NCBI GenBank assembly: GCA_002440945.1
Contig: DJWG01000079.1
Coordinates: 1-6,124 of the forward strand
Source of the DNA: Rhodobacteraceae bacterium UBA6236
GTDB lineage: Bacteria; Pseudomonadota; Alphaproteobacteria; Rhodobacterales; Rhodobacteraceae
Length of the DNA: 6,124 bases
Reading direction: 5' to 3'
Below the pieces are notes generated by a model. That model searched no databases, was not told where the DNA came from, and was given only the letters and a program-made list of their open reading frames with translations. Of this stretch, positions 5,360 to 6,124 are shown piece by piece. Position 1 is the first letter of the stretch; every line of letters starts with the position of its first letter. Made by a program: the position numbers and the translations under genes.

Positions 5360-6124
5360 ATGGCTAAGAAAATGCTCATCGATGCCACCCACGCGGAAGA
5401 AACCCGCGTGGTCGTGGTGGACGGAAACAAGGTTGACGACTTCGACTTTGAAACCGTCAACAAGCGCCAGCTGGCTGGCAACATCTATCTGGCAAAGGTA
5501 ACGCGGGTCGAACCCTCGCTTCAGGCGGCCTTTGTCGATTACGGCGGAAACCGCCACGGCTTCCTGGCCTTCGCGGAAATCCACCCGGATTACTACCAGA
5601 TCCCGGTCGCCGACCGCAAAGCGCTGATCGCCGAAGAACGCGCCTATGCCGAACAGATGGAGGCCGAGGAGAACAACCGTGGCCGCCGCCGCCCGCGTCC
5701 GGCTGCCCGTGCGGAAAAGGCCGCAAGCGACGCCGAGGTGATCGCCAGCGAAGACATCCCCGGCATGGGCGTCGTCGACCTGTCCGACGACCGCGCGGAA
5801 ACCAATGAGGTGATCGGCGCCGAAGCGATCGAGGCCCCTCTGGACGCACCGATCGAGACGGGCGCGGAGGATGCTCCGCAGCCCGAGATCCCGGCCCGGT
5901 CGGAAGACATCGCCCAGCCGGAAGACGCTGCCGCCGAAGCGACACCGGTCGATGACGCCGAAGCGCCGGACGCCGAAAGCGCTGAAGACACCGACGAAGA
6001 CAGCGCCGAGACCGTCCACCACGACGACGAGATCGAATCCGTCGGCGAAGAGGACGTGGCCGAGGAAATCCACCAGCCGCGCAAGCCCCGTCCGCGCCGC
6101 TACAAGATCCAGGAAGTCATCAAG
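5360..6124 (+). CDS. rne: Ribonuclease E, N-terminal 255 residues (partial, runs off the window)
   Basis: The frame is open from ATG at 5360 to the window end without a stop. The start MAKKMLIDATHAEETRVVVV, then NIYLAKVTRVEPSLQAAFVD and YGGNRHGFLAFAEIHPDYY, is that of the RNase E/G family: first the RNase H-like part, then the S1 RNA-binding domain from about residue 38. RNase E is the cytoplasmic endonuclease that starts mRNA decay and processes rRNA and tRNA, and it scaffolds the degradosome. The S1 domain is interrupted at about 100-245 by an insertion that is basic at first (NNRGRRRPRP), then long and acidic (rich in Glu, Asp and Ala), then basic again (RKPRPRRYK), after which the S1 fold resumes with YKIQEVIK. 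Such an insertion is known from alphaproteobacterial RNase E and places this organism. The catalytic DNase I-like part, the Zn-link cysteines and the C-terminal scaffold are outside the window. The ribosome binding site GGAAAAA (5349-5355) is weak. Confidence 0.95.
   Translation, partial: MAKKMLIDATHAEETRVVVVDGNKVDDFDFETVNKRQLAGNIYLAKVTRVEPSLQAAFVDYGGNRHGFLAFAEIHPDYYQIPVADRKALIAEERAYAEQMEAEENNRGRRRPRPAARAEKAASDAEVIASEDIPGMGVVDLSDDRAETNEVIGAEAIEAPLDAPIETGAEDAPQPEIPARSEDIAQPEDAAAEATPVDDAEAPDAESAEDTDEDSAETVHHDDEIESVGEEDVAEEIHQPRKPRPRRYKIQEVIK
5389..5411 (+). other. Perfect 8-bp hairpin inside the start of the rne coding sequence
   Basis: CCACGCGG (5389-5396) is the exact reverse complement of CCGCGTGG (5404-5411), with a 7-nt A-rich loop (AAGAAAC). 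It begins 29 nt after the first base of the rne start codon and lies in the codons for Thr-His-Ala-Glu-Glu-Thr-Arg-Val. A stem so near the initiation site may slow translation or be part of the same control structure as the leader. It may also be chance, since these residues are conserved. Confidence 0.4.

Noticed and set aside
5168..6073. A 301-codon open frame on the minus strand opposite rne
   Set aside because: It is the reverse of the acidic Glu/Asp/Ala insertion of RNase E, which gives Val/Phe/Leu-rich sequence that can look like a membrane protein. The plus-strand frame is clearly RNase E.
1..6124. A mobile element, defence system or CRISPR array
   Set aside because: No transposase, integrase, toxin-antitoxin, nuclease-helicase or spaced repeat pattern was found; all genes are housekeeping or regulatory and composition is even.

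Overview
This is a GC-rich chromosomal segment that reads like a member of the Rhodobacteraceae (the Rhodobacter/Paracoccus type of Alphaproteobacteria). That placement rests on the RNase E N-terminus with its acidic insertion in the S1 domain, the DUF6314-type protein beside purine genes, and the overall codon use. I see no transposase, integrase, tRNA, rRNA or CRISPR array, and no abrupt change in base composition. It looks like core chromosome, not an island.

Layout: (1) 1-227, minus strand: the 5' end of purB (adenylosuccinate lyase), cut by the window edge. (2) 228-323: a short divergent control region. (3) 324-941, plus strand: a DUF6314-type protein of unknown function with a proline-rich tail; its stop codon lies in a 17-bp tandem repeat (930-969). 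(4) 990-1658: purQ, the glutaminase subunit of FGAM synthase, without purS in front of it. (5) 1705-3531 and 3538-4872: a tightly coupled dctB-dctD two-component pair, a membrane sensor kinase and an AAA+ response regulator. (6) 4873-5359: a 487-bp gap without a convincing gene but rich in inverted repeats, most simply the leader of rne. (7) 5360-6124: the 5' part of rne (RNase E), running off the right edge.

The purine genes act in the same pathway: PurQ in the FGAR to FGAM step, PurB in two later lyase steps. DctB and DctD should form a phosphorelay sensing a small organic acid, by family C4-dicarboxylates, but no transporter gene (dctA or dctPQM) lies in this window.

Two points deserve attention. 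First, the DctD-like regulator has lost the GAFTGA loop that sigma-54 activators use to contact sigma-54, and its Walker B acidic pair is reversed (Glu-Asp instead of Asp-Glu), while Walker A, the arginine fingers and the DNA-binding domain are kept. This suggests an activator that does not work through sigma-54. Second, the rne leader ends in a terminator-like hairpin plus T-run (5312-5342) just before the ribosome binding site, with an upstream segment that could compete for its 3' arm: the layout of an attenuator or of a leader-derived small RNA. Both are readings from sequence alone.
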